Shown here: one piece after another, positions 28,921 to 37,445 of the stretch | How positions within the stretch are numbered: position 1 is the first letter of the stretch | How the letters are laid out: each line of letters starts with the position of its first letter | Source: an uncultured Neglectibacter sp. | Lineage (GTDB): Bacteria; Bacillota; Clostridia; Oscillospirales; Acutalibacteraceae | DNA length: 64,000 nt | Direction: 5' to 3' | NCBI GenBank assembly: GCA_904419785.1 | Contig: CAJFSY010000008.1 | Location: 1-64,000, forward strand | The notes under the pieces: generated by a model | The model's input: only the letters and a program-made list of their open reading frames with translations | Told to the model about the DNA's origin: nothing | The model's database searches: none | Made by a program: the position numbers and the translations under genes

Positions 28921-31488
28921 ATGGACCATGAAAATTCCGAGATCATAAAGGAAGAAGCCGGCGGGCGCGTTATCGACGTGAGCCTGCGCAAAGAGATGGA
29001 GAAATCCTTTTTGGATTATTCCATGTCTGTTATCGTGCAGCGTGCCCTGCCCGACGTGCGGGACGGCTTGAAGCCAGTTCACCGGCGTATCCTCTACACC
29101 ATGTATGAAAAGACCCTGTGGCCCGAAAAGCCCTACCGCAAGTGCGCCGATACGGTGGGCGCGGTACTGGGGCAGTATCACCCCCACGGCGACGCCTCTG
29201 TTTACGACGCCATGGTGCGCCTGGCCCAGGATTTCTCCATGCGCTATATGCTGGTGGACGGCCACGGCAACTTCGGCTCTATCGACGGCGACCCCCCTGC
29301 CGCCTACCGTTACACCGAGGCCCGTATGAACAAGCTCTCGGTGGAGATGCTGCAGGATATCGATAAAGACACGGTGGATTTCATCCCCAACTACGATGAC
29401 CGCTTGAAAGAGCCCACTGTGCTGCCCAGCCATTTCCCCAACATCCTGGTGAACGGCTCCACAGGTATCGCCGTGGGCATGGCTACCAATATCCCTCCCC
29501 ACAACATGGGAGAGGTCATCGATGGCATGTGCGCCTATATTGACAATCCCGATGCCACACTGGAAGAGCTGATGGAGCACATCAAAGGGCCGGACTTCCC
29601 CACCGGCGGCATCGTTATGGGCCGCAGCGGTATCCGGGCGGCTTACGCCACCGGCCGGGGACGCATCACTGTCCGCGCCCGGGCGGAGATCGAAGAAAAC
29701 GAGAAAACCGGGCGCAGTAAGATCATCGTCACCGAGCTGCCCTATCAGGTGAACAAAGCCCGTTTGATCGAAAGCATCGCCGATTTGGTAAAAGATAAGC
29801 GCATCGAGGGCATCTCCAACATCGACGACCACTCCGACCGGAACGGTATGCATATCGTCATCGACATAAAGCGTGACGCTTCTGCCCAGATCGTTTTGAA
29901 CCATCTGTTTTCTTATACCCAGCTGCAAACCACCTTTGGCGTCATCATGCTTGCCATCGTAGACGGCGAGCCCAAGATGCTGAACCTGAAGCAGATTTTG
30001 GAAGAATATGTGAAGTTTCAGCTGGAAGTTGTTACCCGCCGCACCCAGTACGATTTGAAAAAGGCCCAGGACCGCGCCCATATCCTGGAAGGCTTGAAAA
30101 AGGCCATCGATATCGTGGACGAGATCATCGCCACCATCCGGGCATGCAAAGGCGGCCGGCCCGAAGCCAAGCTGGCTTTGATGGAGCATTTCGGCTTTGA
30201 CGATTTGCAAGCCGACGCCATCTGCAAGTTCCAGTTGGGCCAGCTTGCCGGGCTGGAGATTTTGAAGATCGAGAGCGAACTGGACCAGCTCCACGCCCAC
30301 ATCGCCGACCTGAACGAGATCCTGGCCAGCGAGGGACGCCGTCTCGCCATCGTCAAGGACGAAGCTTTGGAAATGAAGCGGAAGTTCTCTGACGAGCGCC
30401 GCACCGAGATCGCCGCCATCAGCGGAGAAGTGGATATCGAGGATTTAATTCCCCAGGAAGAGTGTGTGCTGACCATGACCAACTTCGGTTACGTCAAGCG
30501 CCAGAAAACCGACGATTATCACCAGCAGAAGCGGGGTGGCCGGGGTGTCAACGGTATGAACCGCCGGGAAGAGGACGTGGCCACCGAGATATTCGTCACC
30601 GGCAGCCACGATTATGTGATGTTCTTCTCTACCCTGGGCCGTGTGTATAAGCTGAAATGCTACGAAGTGCCGGAAGGCTCCCGCACCAGCCGGGGCATGA
30701 ACATCAAGAACCTGCTGCCTCTCCAGCCGGAAGAGCGCATCAGTTCCATGATCCGGGTGACAGACTTTGACGAGGACAAGTACCTGGTGATGGTCACCAC
30801 CAACGGCGTGATCAAGCGCACCAAGCTTTCCGCTTATGATACCGCCCGCAAAGGCGGCCTGATCGCCATCGACCTGGACGAAGGGGATTCCCTGTGCTGG
30901 GTGCGTGTCACCAGCGGCAGCGACGATTTGATCGTGGCAACCAAAAAGGGTATGGCTATCCGGTTCCACGAGACAGAGGTCCGGGAGCTTTCCCGTACTG
31001 CCCGAGGCGTGCGGGTGATGAAGCTGGATGAAGGCGACTGCATTGTTGGCATGTCCATCCTGCGCGAGGGCGGTTTGGTGCTCACCGTGACTGAGACCGG
31101 CTTCGGACGGCTTTCCGCTCCGGAGAATTACCGTGTCCAGAAACGCGGCGGCAAGGGCCTTTTGAACTATCACACTGAGAAGTTCGGTGATGTGGCCGCC
31201 ATCAAGGTGGTGGATATGGACGACGACGTGATCCTCATTTCCGAGGACGGCGTGATCATCCGCATCGCCGCCAGTTCCATTCGTGTGTGCGCCCGTCCCA
31301 GCAAAGGCGTGCGGGTGATGAAGCTTGCGGAAGGCAGCAAAGTGGTCACCCTGGCCCGCGTGCCTCACGAAGAGGGCGAAGTAGACCAGGTGGATATCGA
31401 GGACGACGGCACCGCCGACGAGGGCGGCGACACTCCCGACTTGCCGGAGGAAGAGTCTGAGGATATGCCCCAGGAGACAGAAGAATAA
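28921..31488 (+). CDS. gyrA: DNA gyrase subunit A
   Basis: It is the DNA-breaking and DNA-wrapping subunit of gyrase. The product is 855 aa. The winged-helix/tower core has the catalytic tyrosine in [10 protein letters not shown] (about residue 127). The quinolone-resistance region reads [25 protein letters not shown], so Ser83 (E. coli numbering) is Ala here and Asp87 is Tyr-neighboured Ser-Val; residue 83-equivalent Ala often lowers quinolone sensitivity, which is inference. The C-terminal beta-pinwheel begins near residue 500 with the GyrA box [11 protein letters not shown]. The final 30 residues are very acidic ([20 protein letters not shown]...), as in many gyrases. Confidence 0.96.
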   Translation: MDHENSEIIKEEAGGRVIDVSLRKEMEKSFLDYSMSVIVQRALPDVRDGLKPVHRRILYTMYEKTLWPEKPYRKCADTVGAVLGQYHPHGDASVYDAMVRLAQDFSMRYMLVDGHGNFGSIDGDPPAAYRYTEARMNKLSVEMLQDIDKDTVDFIPNYDDRLKEPTVLPSHFPNILVNGSTGIAVGMATNIPPHNMGEVIDGMCAYIDNPDATLEELMEHIKGPDFPTGGIVMGRSGIRAAYATGRGRITVRARAEIEENEKTGRSKIIVTELPYQVNKARLIESIADLVKDKRIEGISNIDDHSDRNGMHIVIDIKRDASAQIVLNHLFSYTQLQTTFGVIMLAIVDGEPKMLNLKQILEEYVKFQLEVVTRRTQYDLKKAQDRAHILEGLKKAIDIVDEIIATIRACKGGRPEAKLALMEHFGFDDLQADAICKFQLGQLAGLEILKIESELDQLHAHIADLNEILASEGRRLAIVKDEALEMKRKFSDERRTEIAAISGEVDIEDLIPQEECVLTMTNFGYVKRQKTDDYHQQKRGGRGVNGMNRREEDVATEIFVTGSHDYVMFFSTLGRVYKLKCYEVPEGSRTSRGMNIKNLLPLQPEERISSMIRVTDFDEDKYLVMVTTNGVIKRTKLSAYDTARKGGLIAIDLDEGDSLCWVRVTSGSDDLIVATKKGMAIRFHETEVRELSRTARGVRVMKLDEGDCIVGMSILREGGLVLTVTETGFGRLSAPENYRVQKRGGKGLLNYHTEKFGDVAAIKVVDMDDDVILISEDGVIIRIAASSIRVCARPSKGVRVMKLAEGSKVVTLARVPHEEGEVDQVDIEDDGTADEGGDTPDLPEEESEDMPQETEE

Positions 31489-31516
31489 AAAAGGCCCCCT
31501 TTCGGGAGCCGGTGAC

Positions 31517-31552
31517 AAGAGCGTTTTCCAAACAAGGAGACGCTCTTTTTTA
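31517..31552 (+). terminator. gyrA terminator
   Basis: AAGAGCG ... CGCTCTT followed by TTTTTTATT. It overlaps the last bases of the convergent HTH gene. Confidence 0.82.
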
Positions 31553-31753
31553 TTCCTCCGTAAAACGAAACAGCTGGTTGGGAGTACACTCCAGGAGTTG
31601 GCACAGGGCCTCAATATTCTCATAGCGAATAGATTTTGTTTCGTTGTTGACCATCCGGTTAAAGTTCTGATAACTCATGCCAAGCTGTTTGTAAAGCCAG
31701 TATTTTGTTTTTCCCCGCTGTTCTAACAAACGGAGCACATCTAGTGTAATCAT
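31550..31753 (-). CDS. Small XRE/Cro-type HTH regulator
   Basis: The product is 67 aa and is nearly all one HTH domain: MITLDVLRLLEQRGKTKYWLYKQLGMSYQNFNRMV then ENIEALCQLLECTPNQLFRF, a Cro/C1-type pattern with the NLSYQTVS-like second helix. The ATG has GATGGAGA upstream. It is divergent from a cysteine-rich miniprotein gene (31864) and 110 bases separate them, with two palindromes that are likely operators. It probably represses its own and the miniprotein promoter; that is inference from layout. Confidence 0.85.
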   Translation of the reverse strand: MITLDVLRLLEQRGKTKYWLYKQLGMSYQNFNRMVNNETKSIRYENIEALCQLLECTPNQLFRFTEE

Positions 31754-31782
31754 ATGTTATTTCTCCATCCCTTATGGTTTTA

Positions 31783-31795
31783 TGAGATAATCTCA
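31783..31795. promoter_or_regulatory. Candidate operator palindrome 1
   Basis: TGAGATAATCTCA is a perfect 13-base palindrome with central A/T, about 30 bases in front of the HTH gene start. Confidence 0.5.
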
Positions 31796-31808
31796 CAGTT
31801 TTCCCCTT

Positions 31809-31841
31809 TACATGTAGATTATTGCATTATATAATGCAAAT
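31809..31841 (+). promoter_or_regulatory. Miniprotein promoter with embedded palindromic operator
   Basis: TTTACA, 17-base spacer, TATAAT. The -10 box lies inside the perfect 18-base palindrome TTGCATTATATAATGCAA (31824-31841). A repressor bound here would block RNA polymerase directly. Confidence 0.6.
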
Positions 31842-31863
31842 ATGCTATAAATGGTGATGGAGA

Positions 31864-32091
31864 ATGTGTATGATCCAAGATATAACCGGGTTGGAATTAA
31901 TCCCAGGAGACTGTGGAACGTATTGCCCCGGCAACGGGCAGCATCAGGACTTTGAGGGGGTAATGCTGGAATGCTGTTGCGAAGAATGCGATTACTTTAT
32001 GTGTTGCGGAGAAAGCCTTCCGAAGCTGGAGTGTAAAACGTGCAGAGACCCCTATTGCCCATATGGACAAGGGAGCGGCTGTTCTAAATGA
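31864..32091 (+). CDS. Cysteine-rich miniprotein (75 aa), unknown function
   Basis: The ORF encodes 75 residues with 13 cysteines, including CCCEEC and MCC and later CKTC and PYC. The N-terminal third is MCMIQDITGLELIPGDCGTYC. No signal peptide or membrane helix is seen, so it would be cytoplasmic and probably binds a metal or iron-sulfur cluster. The cysteines do not follow the spacing of a 2[4Fe-4S] ferredoxin. GATGGAGA precedes the ATG, a promoter with an operator is at 31809-31841, and a terminator follows. The divergent HTH gene is the likely regulator. I cannot name the family. Confidence 0.6.
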   Translation: MCMIQDITGLELIPGDCGTYCPGNGQHQDFEGVMLECCCEECDYFMCCGESLPKLECKTCRDPYCPYGQGSGCSK

Positions 32092-32097
32092 GAGAAT

Positions 32098-32148
32098 AAA
32101 AAAACTGGCCTATGGGGTAAAGCGTTCAAACCCCAAGGCCAGTTTTTT
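32098..32148. terminator. Bidirectional terminator
   Basis: AAAAACTGGCC-TATGGGG ... CCCCA-AGGCCAGTTTTTT, between the plus-strand miniprotein and the leftward DUF1622 gene. Confidence 0.88.
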
Positions 32149-32176
32149 CACAGCCTTGCGAAAAGCTGTGGAAAAT

Positions 32177-32611
32177 TTAATTTTCGTTTCGGTCGTCCAA
32201 TTTTTCTTGTTGTTCTGAAATCTGCTGGGATTTCAACTCCCGCACTTCTTTGTTTAAATTGGCTTCGGCTTCCGCCTCTTCGTTCTTGATCTCCCAGTGC
32301 AGCAGGAAAGTAAGAGCGGCCCGCAGCAGGATGATAGCCCCCACAATGGCGATCTCGCTTAAATCACGCACAATGACCGTGCGCAAAATCTCGCTGCCCA
32401 GCTTGAATTCCAAACAAAGGGCCATACCTTTGGCTAAATTCAGGCGGACCATAGGGTCGTGTTTGATATAATTTATCACGCCTCTTATGCCGGCCACGAT
32501 CAGCACTATTACGCCCACCAGCTCGAAAAGATGAATGGCGTTGGATACAAGCAGGTTCAATAGCTCTTCCATAAAATTTTCGAAGGTCTCTACGGCGGAA
32601 ACAGACGACAT
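32177..32611 (-). CDS. DUF1622 family membrane protein
   Basis: The product is 144 aa from ATG 32611 (AAGGGAG nine bases upstream; the track TTG sits on the ribosome site). Two long hydrophobic helices (FELVGVIVLIVAGIRGVINYI and AIVGAIILLRAALTFLLHW) frame a conserved cytoplasmic loop (RLNLAKGMALCLEFKLGSEILRTVIVRD), the DUF1622 pattern. The C-terminal 40 residues are a charged coiled coil (ENEEAEAEANLNKEVRELKSQQ). Function of the family is unknown. It appears to be a single gene. Confidence 0.82.
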   Translation of the reverse strand: MSSVSAVETFENFMEELLNLLVSNAIHLFELVGVIVLIVAGIRGVINYIKHDPMVRLNLAKGMALCLEFKLGSEILRTVIVRDLSEIAIVGAIILLRAALTFLLHWEIKNEEAEAEANLNKEVRELKSQQISEQQEKLDDRNEN

Positions 32612-32830
32612 GGCGTTCAACTCCCTTAAAAATGCTGAAAACGGAATGGCTCACAAAGCCGGGCAGCGTAAAACGAAAGTTTTAAACAACCGCTGAAAAA
32701 ACCGTGGAATCAAACGTAGTATACCAGATAGAGCTGTGCTTTACAACGGCGACTATGGGAAAAAGAAATATCCCCCGGAACCCCGGAGGATATTCGCTGA
32801 AAATATAATCTTGTGTTTAAAGTGTGGGGG

Positions 32831-33442
32831 TCATCCCACGGCTTCCCCATCGGTAGAGGGGAATTCCGGCATTTCTCCCGAAGCCTCATAAGCCGCTTCA
32901 CACAGGACTTTGGCCCGGTCCCGGTAATATTCCACCACCAGCTTGGCGGCGGTCATGGAATCTTCACTGTTCTCGTCCCGGATCGATTGCAGCTGGCTGT
33001 CAAGATCGTTCTCCCAGGCTTCCTGCTCTTCTTGAAGCTTGGCCAGGCTGTCGCCGGTCATAGATGCCTGGGCGTCGGCGTAAGCCGTGTTGATGACGGT
33101 TTCCCAGCGGCTTGCGGCGGAGTTATAGGCTTGAAGGATCAGCGTGTTGGAAGAAGCCAGCAACAGGTCATCTTCCATTTTGGCGTCAATGGGGTTTTTG
33201 GAAAACTCTTCCTCAAAATCGCCCGTGGGCACGACGCTGACCTCAGAGCTGGCCTCCGGCGTGGGAGACGGGCTGGGAGTAGGTGTGGGTGTAGGCGTAG
33301 GAGAGGCTTTGCTTTCCACAACGCTGACAGAAGGTGTGGAAACTTGGGAGGAAGTTTCTTCTCCCAGCTGGGAGCACGCCCCAGCGGCTAACAGCAGTCC
33401 GGCGCAAATGGCCAGAGATAAAAATCTTTGGAATCCTTTCAT
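32831..33442 (-). CDS. Lipoprotein of unknown function with Ser/Thr/Pro linker
   Basis: The product is 203 aa. The signal is MKGFQRFLSLAICAGLLLAAGAC, with lipobox AAGAC at about residues 19-23. Residues 45-65 form a TPTPTPTPSPSP linker. The rest is a mostly helical domain rich in acidic residues (ESAASRWETVINTAYADAQASMTGDSLAKLQEEQ). No family is recognised. It precedes, leftwards, a NUDIX gene upstream by 40 bases and may share its operon. It acts on the outside of the membrane, anchored by lipid. Confidence 0.7.
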   Translation of the reverse strand: MKGFQRFLSLAICAGLLLAAGACSQLGEETSSQVSTPSVSVVESKASPTPTPTPTPSPSPTPEASSEVSVVPTGDFEEEFSKNPIDAKMEDDLLLASSNTLILQAYNSAASRWETVINTAYADAQASMTGDSLAKLQEEQEAWENDLDSQLQSIRDENSEDSMTAAKLVVEYYRDRAKVLCEAAYEASGEMPEFPSTDGEAVG

Positions 33443-33483
33443 GATAGGCTCCTTTCTCCATCAGGACAATCCGCCGTGAGGTG

Positions 33484-34026
33484 TTACAGCAGCCCTTTTT
33501 CCACCAGAGCGGCGGTCTTTAAAATCCCCACTTGGGTTTTGCTGTCGGGGATTTCGTTATTTAACACCATTTCCACAGCTTTGTCAAGAGGGATGCGCAG
33601 GTTTTGCAGGAACTCGTCCGGGTCCAGGTCCAGTTCGCCGGTCTCTTTATCTACCCGGCAGGCCCACAGGCGGATGGTCTCCCCGCAATAGCCGGGAGTG
33701 GGATACAGGTTGCCCAGGGACACATAGTTTTTCCCGGTGGTGCCGGTCTCTTCCCGCTGTTCCCGTTTCATGGCCTCAAAGGGGTCCTCCCCCGGCTCCA
33801 GCTTGCCGGCGGGCAGCTCTAACAGCACTTCTTTATAGGGACAGCGGAACTGCTTGACGAAGATCAGTTCGTTTTTCTCGGTGAGGATGGCTACGCTCAC
33901 CCCGCCGGGATGGTCCACGATCTCGCGCTTGGCAAGAGTGCCGTTTTCCAGCTCTACGTCGTCCAGGTGCACCCGGATCAAATGGCCGTCGAAAACTGTG
34001 GTATCTTTCAAAGTTTTCTCATTCAT
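33484..34026 (-). CDS. NUDIX hydrolase, ADP-ribose pyrophosphatase type
   Basis: It is expected to cut ADP-ribose (or a related nucleoside diphosphate) into AMP and a phosphosugar. The product is 180 aa. The NUDIX box is GKLEPGEDPFEAMKREQREETG, matching G-x5-E-x7-RE-x-x-EE-x-G. Downstream, NLYPTPGYCGETIRLWACRV is the ADPRase-specific proline/tyrosine motif. N-terminal strands FDGHLIRVHLDDVELENG fit the family. GGAGGAATCC precedes the ATG. It lies between a DUF1015 gene and a lipoprotein gene, all leftward. Confidence 0.88.
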   Translation of the reverse strand: MNEKTLKDTTVFDGHLIRVHLDDVELENGTLAKREIVDHPGGVSVAILTEKNELIFVKQFRCPYKEVLLELPAGKLEPGEDPFEAMKREQREETGTTGKNYVSLGNLYPTPGYCGETIRLWACRVDKETGELDLDPDEFLQNLRIPLDKAVEMVLNNEIPDSKTQVGILKTAALVEKGLL

Positions 34027-34084
34027 AAGGATTCCTCCTAAAACAGCAGTAGTTGTGGTTCAAAATGGGATACCGCCCGGGCGG

Positions 34085-35371
34085 TCAATCCCTTAAGGAA
34101 TTCATCACCAAGCCGGTGATGAGCTTGGGGTAAAAATAGGTGGACTTCTGGGGCATCTTTTCCCCGTTTTGGGCAACCTGGCCGATCTCTTCCACCCGTG
34201 TGGGATTTAACAGGAAGCAGCACTGGCTCTCCCCTTTTTCCACCGAGGCTTCCGCCTCTTCCGCCGAGCGGGTGTAGGTCAGGTTCTTTTGGCTTGCCAT
34301 GTTCTCTTTATCAATGCCCAAAAGCTTTTCCAGCACCAGGCTGTGCAGGATGGAAACATCCAGCAAACGGTATGCCGGGCTTTTTTCCGGCAAAAGCTTC
34401 TCCATTACGACTGGGTCTTTTAACACGAGCACTGTCCAAGCGGCGCCGTCGAACAGGGCGAAAGCGTGTTTGCCTTCTCCGTAGAAGTTCTCCAGCGCTT
34501 CTTCGCTTTCCCGCCGGCCCGGCTGGGGCAGAAGGTCAAATTCTTCCCGGCAGGCTTCCAGCAGGGCGGCAGAGTCAAAGTGCCCCAGCCCCCGGACCAG
34601 CCTGTGGGTGGGGAACACTGTGAGCCCCGGGTCAGCCATATCGGTCAAAGTCATCATGATATACTGGCTGCCCGGCAGGTAGGCGCCCTGTTCCCGCAAA
34701 GCGTCACGGTAGCGCAGGCCAGTTTCATAGCGGTGATGGCCGTCGGCGATGTAAAGTTTCCGGCCGGCGAAATCCTGGCGCAGGGCTTCTATGGCTACGG
34801 GGTCGTTAATGACCCATAGCCGGTGAGTCACCAGGCCGTCGGAGAACTCATACCGGGGCGGGCAGGATTTGGCCAGGTTCTCAAGGCGCTGGGAAGTGAC
34901 GTGGTTCTCATCGTGATAAAGGGAATAGATAGAACTGAAATTGCACTGTGTGGCGGAAAGCAGCTGGAACCGGTCCTCTTTGGCCTTGCTGAGGGTTTCC
35001 TCGTGGGGCAGCACCACCCCGTTCTCAAAATCCTCCAGCCGCACCCGGCACACCAGGCCCCGCACCTTTCTTGTGTCGCCCTGGTCCACTTTGGAAAAGA
35101 ACTCCTCTTCGTAAAGATAGAAGCCCTCATCCATATCGTGGCGCAAGGAGCCTTCTTCCTGCCACTGTTCCAGTGTGCGGGCCGCTTCCTCATAAGGGTT
35201 CTGCCCCTCTTTGGGAAGTTCCAGCCGGATGATGTTCCGGCTGTTGCGGGAAAGATATTCCCGGCGCTGTTCCTCGCTGATGATGTCATAGGGCGGGCAG
35301 GTCAGGTCAGCGATGTCCCCCGCCTTCCCAAGGTCGTAACGCAATGCCCGAAAGGGCCGGATATCTGCCAT
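34085..35371 (-). CDS. DUF1015 family protein
   Basis: I start at ATG 35371 (AAAGGATGGGG upstream), 428 aa; the track's 32 extra residues do not fit. The protein shows the hallmark of DUF1015: MADIRPFRALRYD, LTCPPYDIISEEQRREYLSRN near the start, FYLYEE, and DGHHRYETGLRYRDAL around residue 180-210. Function is unknown; members often neighbour serine biosynthesis genes, which are not here. The fold is thought to resemble a ParB-like CTPase, which is a family-level statement. Confidence 0.85.
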   Translation of the reverse strand: MADIRPFRALRYDLGKAGDIADLTCPPYDIISEEQRREYLSRNSRNIIRLELPKEGQNPYEEAARTLEQWQEEGSLRHDMDEGFYLYEEEFFSKVDQGDTRKVRGLVCRVRLEDFENGVVLPHEETLSKAKEDRFQLLSATQCNFSSIYSLYHDENHVTSQRLENLAKSCPPRYEFSDGLVTHRLWVINDPVAIEALRQDFAGRKLYIADGHHRYETGLRYRDALREQGAYLPGSQYIMMTLTDMADPGLTVFPTHRLVRGLGHFDSAALLEACREEFDLLPQPGRRESEEALENFYGEGKHAFALFDGAAWTVLVLKDPVVMEKLLPEKSPAYRLLDVSILHSLVLEKLLGIDKENMASQKNLTYTRSAEEAEASVEKGESQCCFLLNPTRVEEIGQVAQNGEKMPQKSTYFYPKLITGLVMNSLRD

Positions 35372-35668
35372 GGAGTCCCCATCCTTTCTATGTCGGGTGT
35401 AAAATATTCCATCCTCATTATTGTAGCCCCTTCCCCATCCCCCGTCAACCGAAATCAAGGGAAACAAGTTTTTCTGGGAGGGCGATATTTCGCCTTCCCT
35501 TCACGCAAACTTCACAAAAGAAGGATAAAATAAGGAAAACTGTAGTGCCAATGGGGAAAACTCTTGCAAACAAGGCCGTTTTGAGGTACTATGGTAAAGT
35601 TACAAACGTCCGGGAAAGCTGCCGAGGAGGCGCCGGATGAAAAGACGGAAACAGGAGGAATCACGGAC

Positions 35669-36724
35669 ATGATAGAGGTCAAGAACCTCACCAAGCGCTA
35701 TGGCCAGAACCTGGCGCTGGATCGCGTGAGTTTTAAAGTCGAGGAGGGCACCATCGTAGGGTTCTTGGGACCCAACGGCGCTGGCAAATCCACCACGATG
35801 AACATCATCACGGGCTATCTTTCGGCCACTTCCGGCGAAGTGACTGTTTCAGGGAAAAACACCCTGGATGAGCCCAACGAGGTAAAAAGGCAAATCGGCT
35901 ATCTGCCGGAACAGCCGCCCCTTTACATGGACATGACGGTTAAGGAATACTTAAACTTCATGTACGACTTGAAAAAGACGAAGCTCCCCCGGGAGCAGCA
36001 CTTGAAGGAGATCTGCCAGCTGGTGAAGATCGAGAACGTGTATACCCGGCTGATCGGCAACCTTTCCAAAGGCTACAAGCAGCGTGTGGGCATTGCCCAG
36101 GCGCTGATCGGCAACCCCCCTGTGCTGATCCTGGACGAGCCCACCGTGGGCCTGGACCCCAAGCAGATCATTGAGATCCGCACCCTGATCAAGAACCTGG
36201 GCCGCAACCATACGGTGATTTTGAGCTCTCACATCCTGCCGGAGGTGCAGGCTGTGTGCGAGCGGATCATCGTCATCAACAACGGCCGTGTGGTAGCCGA
36301 CGGCGCCACCGATACCCTGGCTCACGACCTTTCTCCCGACCACCGGCTGATCCTGCGGGCGGAAGGCCCCGAGCGGGATATGGTCCACGCTTTGCAGGGT
36401 GTGCCCGGCGTAGTGATGGCCTATTCTATGGGCGAAAAAGAAAGAGGCGTTTATGAGCTGAGCGTGGAATCTACACCCGATAAGGATATCCGCCGGGACG
36501 TGTTCGCGTTGATGGCCCGGAAAGGCTGGCCCATGCTGGCTTTGAGGAACACCGACCTGACTTTGGAAGACCTGTTCTTGCAGCTGACCAGTTCCGACGC
36601 CAGCTTGAATGACCATGAGGGACCCGATCTGGACCCTGAGAAGGATTTGGAGTTTGAGGCAGCCGGGGAAAAGGAAGAAAAAACCGGCGAAGATGAGAAA
36701 ACAGAGGAAGGAGATGGGGAGTAA
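35669..36724 (+). CDS. ABC transporter ATP-binding protein (GldA-like)
   Basis: It is the ATPase of a membrane exporter. ATG 35669 (AGGAGGAA upstream) gives 351 aa. Walker A is GPNGAGKSTT (residues 34-43), the signature LSKGYKQRVGIAQAL, Walker B VLILDEPTVGLDPKQ, and the H-loop ILSSHILPEV. The C-terminal part, about 80 residues past the ATPase core, ends in a Glu/Asp/Lys-rich tail. The stop codon overlaps the start of the permease gene (TAATG), which shows translational coupling. Neighbours are a GldF-like permease, a GldG-like auxiliary protein and a DUF4340 protein. The operon resembles the gliding-associated ABC family, but no gliding is implied. Confidence 0.92.
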   Translation: MIEVKNLTKRYGQNLALDRVSFKVEEGTIVGFLGPNGAGKSTTMNIITGYLSATSGEVTVSGKNTLDEPNEVKRQIGYLPEQPPLYMDMTVKEYLNFMYDLKKTKLPREQHLKEICQLVKIENVYTRLIGNLSKGYKQRVGIAQALIGNPPVLILDEPTVGLDPKQIIEIRTLIKNLGRNHTVILSSHILPEVQAVCERIIVINNGRVVADGATDTLAHDLSPDHRLILRAEGPERDMVHALQGVPGVVMAYSMGEKERGVYELSVESTPDKDIRRDVFALMARKGWPMLALRNTDLTLEDLFLQLTSSDASLNDHEGPDLDPEKDLEFEAAGEKEEKTGEDEKTEEGDGE

Positions 36725-37431
36725 TGAAAGCGATCTTTAAGCGCGAAGTACGTTCTTATTTCAGTTCCCCTGTGGGCTATGTGTGCGTGGCCGCCTTGAT
36801 GGCATTGTATGGCTTCTACTATTATCAGGCCATGCTGTCAAGCTCTTCCAGCTATATTTCGGCGGTGTTTTCCACCATGTTCACGTTCAGCATGATGATC
36901 ATCCCCATCATCACCATGCGCAGCATGACCGATGACCAGAAAAATAAAACAGACCAGGCGCTCTTGACCGCCCCTGTGGGGGTCACCTCCATTGTGCTGG
37001 GCAAGTTTTTCGCCTGCTGCTGTGTGTATTTTATCGCCACCACTTTGGGCGGCATCCTGCCCGCCCTGGCTATGAGCACTTTCTCCAGCCCCGCCTGGGG
37101 GGAGATCATCGGCACGTATATCGGCGCTTTGCTCTATGGCGCCGCCATGATCTCCATCGGCGTGTTCATTTCCAGCTTGACGGTAAGCCAGATCATCGCG
37201 GCTATCGGCACCTTTATCATCTCTGTGGTGCTGATGTTCGTGGACAGCTTGGCTTCCGCTATTTCCAACGAATTTGTCAGCAAAATTGTCCAGTGGCTTT
37301 CCTTTAACGAACGTTACAGCACCTTTACCCAGGGCATGTTCAGCACTTCCAGCGTGCTGTTTTTTGTCAGCGTGGCCGCTGTGTTTGTCTTTCTCACCGC
37401 CCGTAAGGTGGAAAGCCGCCGCTGGAGCTAA
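36724..37431 (+). CDS. ABC-2 type permease (GldF-like)
   Basis: The product is 235 aa with six transmembrane helices, starting MKAIFKREVRSYFSSPVGYVCVAALM, the typical ABC-2 start with the first helix after a basic segment. The conserved loop after helix 2, MRSMTDDQKNKTDQALLTAPV, is present, and a duplicated helix pair follows. It pairs with the preceding ATPase. The overlap with the ATPase gene and 14-base gap to the GldG-like gene indicate one operon. Confidence 0.9.
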   Translation: MKAIFKREVRSYFSSPVGYVCVAALMALYGFYYYQAMLSSSSSYISAVFSTMFTFSMMIIPIITMRSMTDDQKNKTDQALLTAPVGVTSIVLGKFFACCCVYFIATTLGGILPALAMSTFSSPAWGEIIGTYIGALLYGAAMISIGVFISSLTVSQIIAAIGTFIISVVLMFVDSLASAISNEFVSKIVQWLSFNERYSTFTQGMFSTSSVLFFVSVAAVFVFLTARKVESRRWS

Positions 37432-37445
37432 GGAGGGCACGGAAC

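Noticed and set aside
28876-30300. 474-aa minus-strand ORF opposite gyrA
   Set aside because: It lies wholly antisense to the certain gyrA gene, has His/Gly/Asp-rich composition typical of an antisense frame and no recognisable domain.
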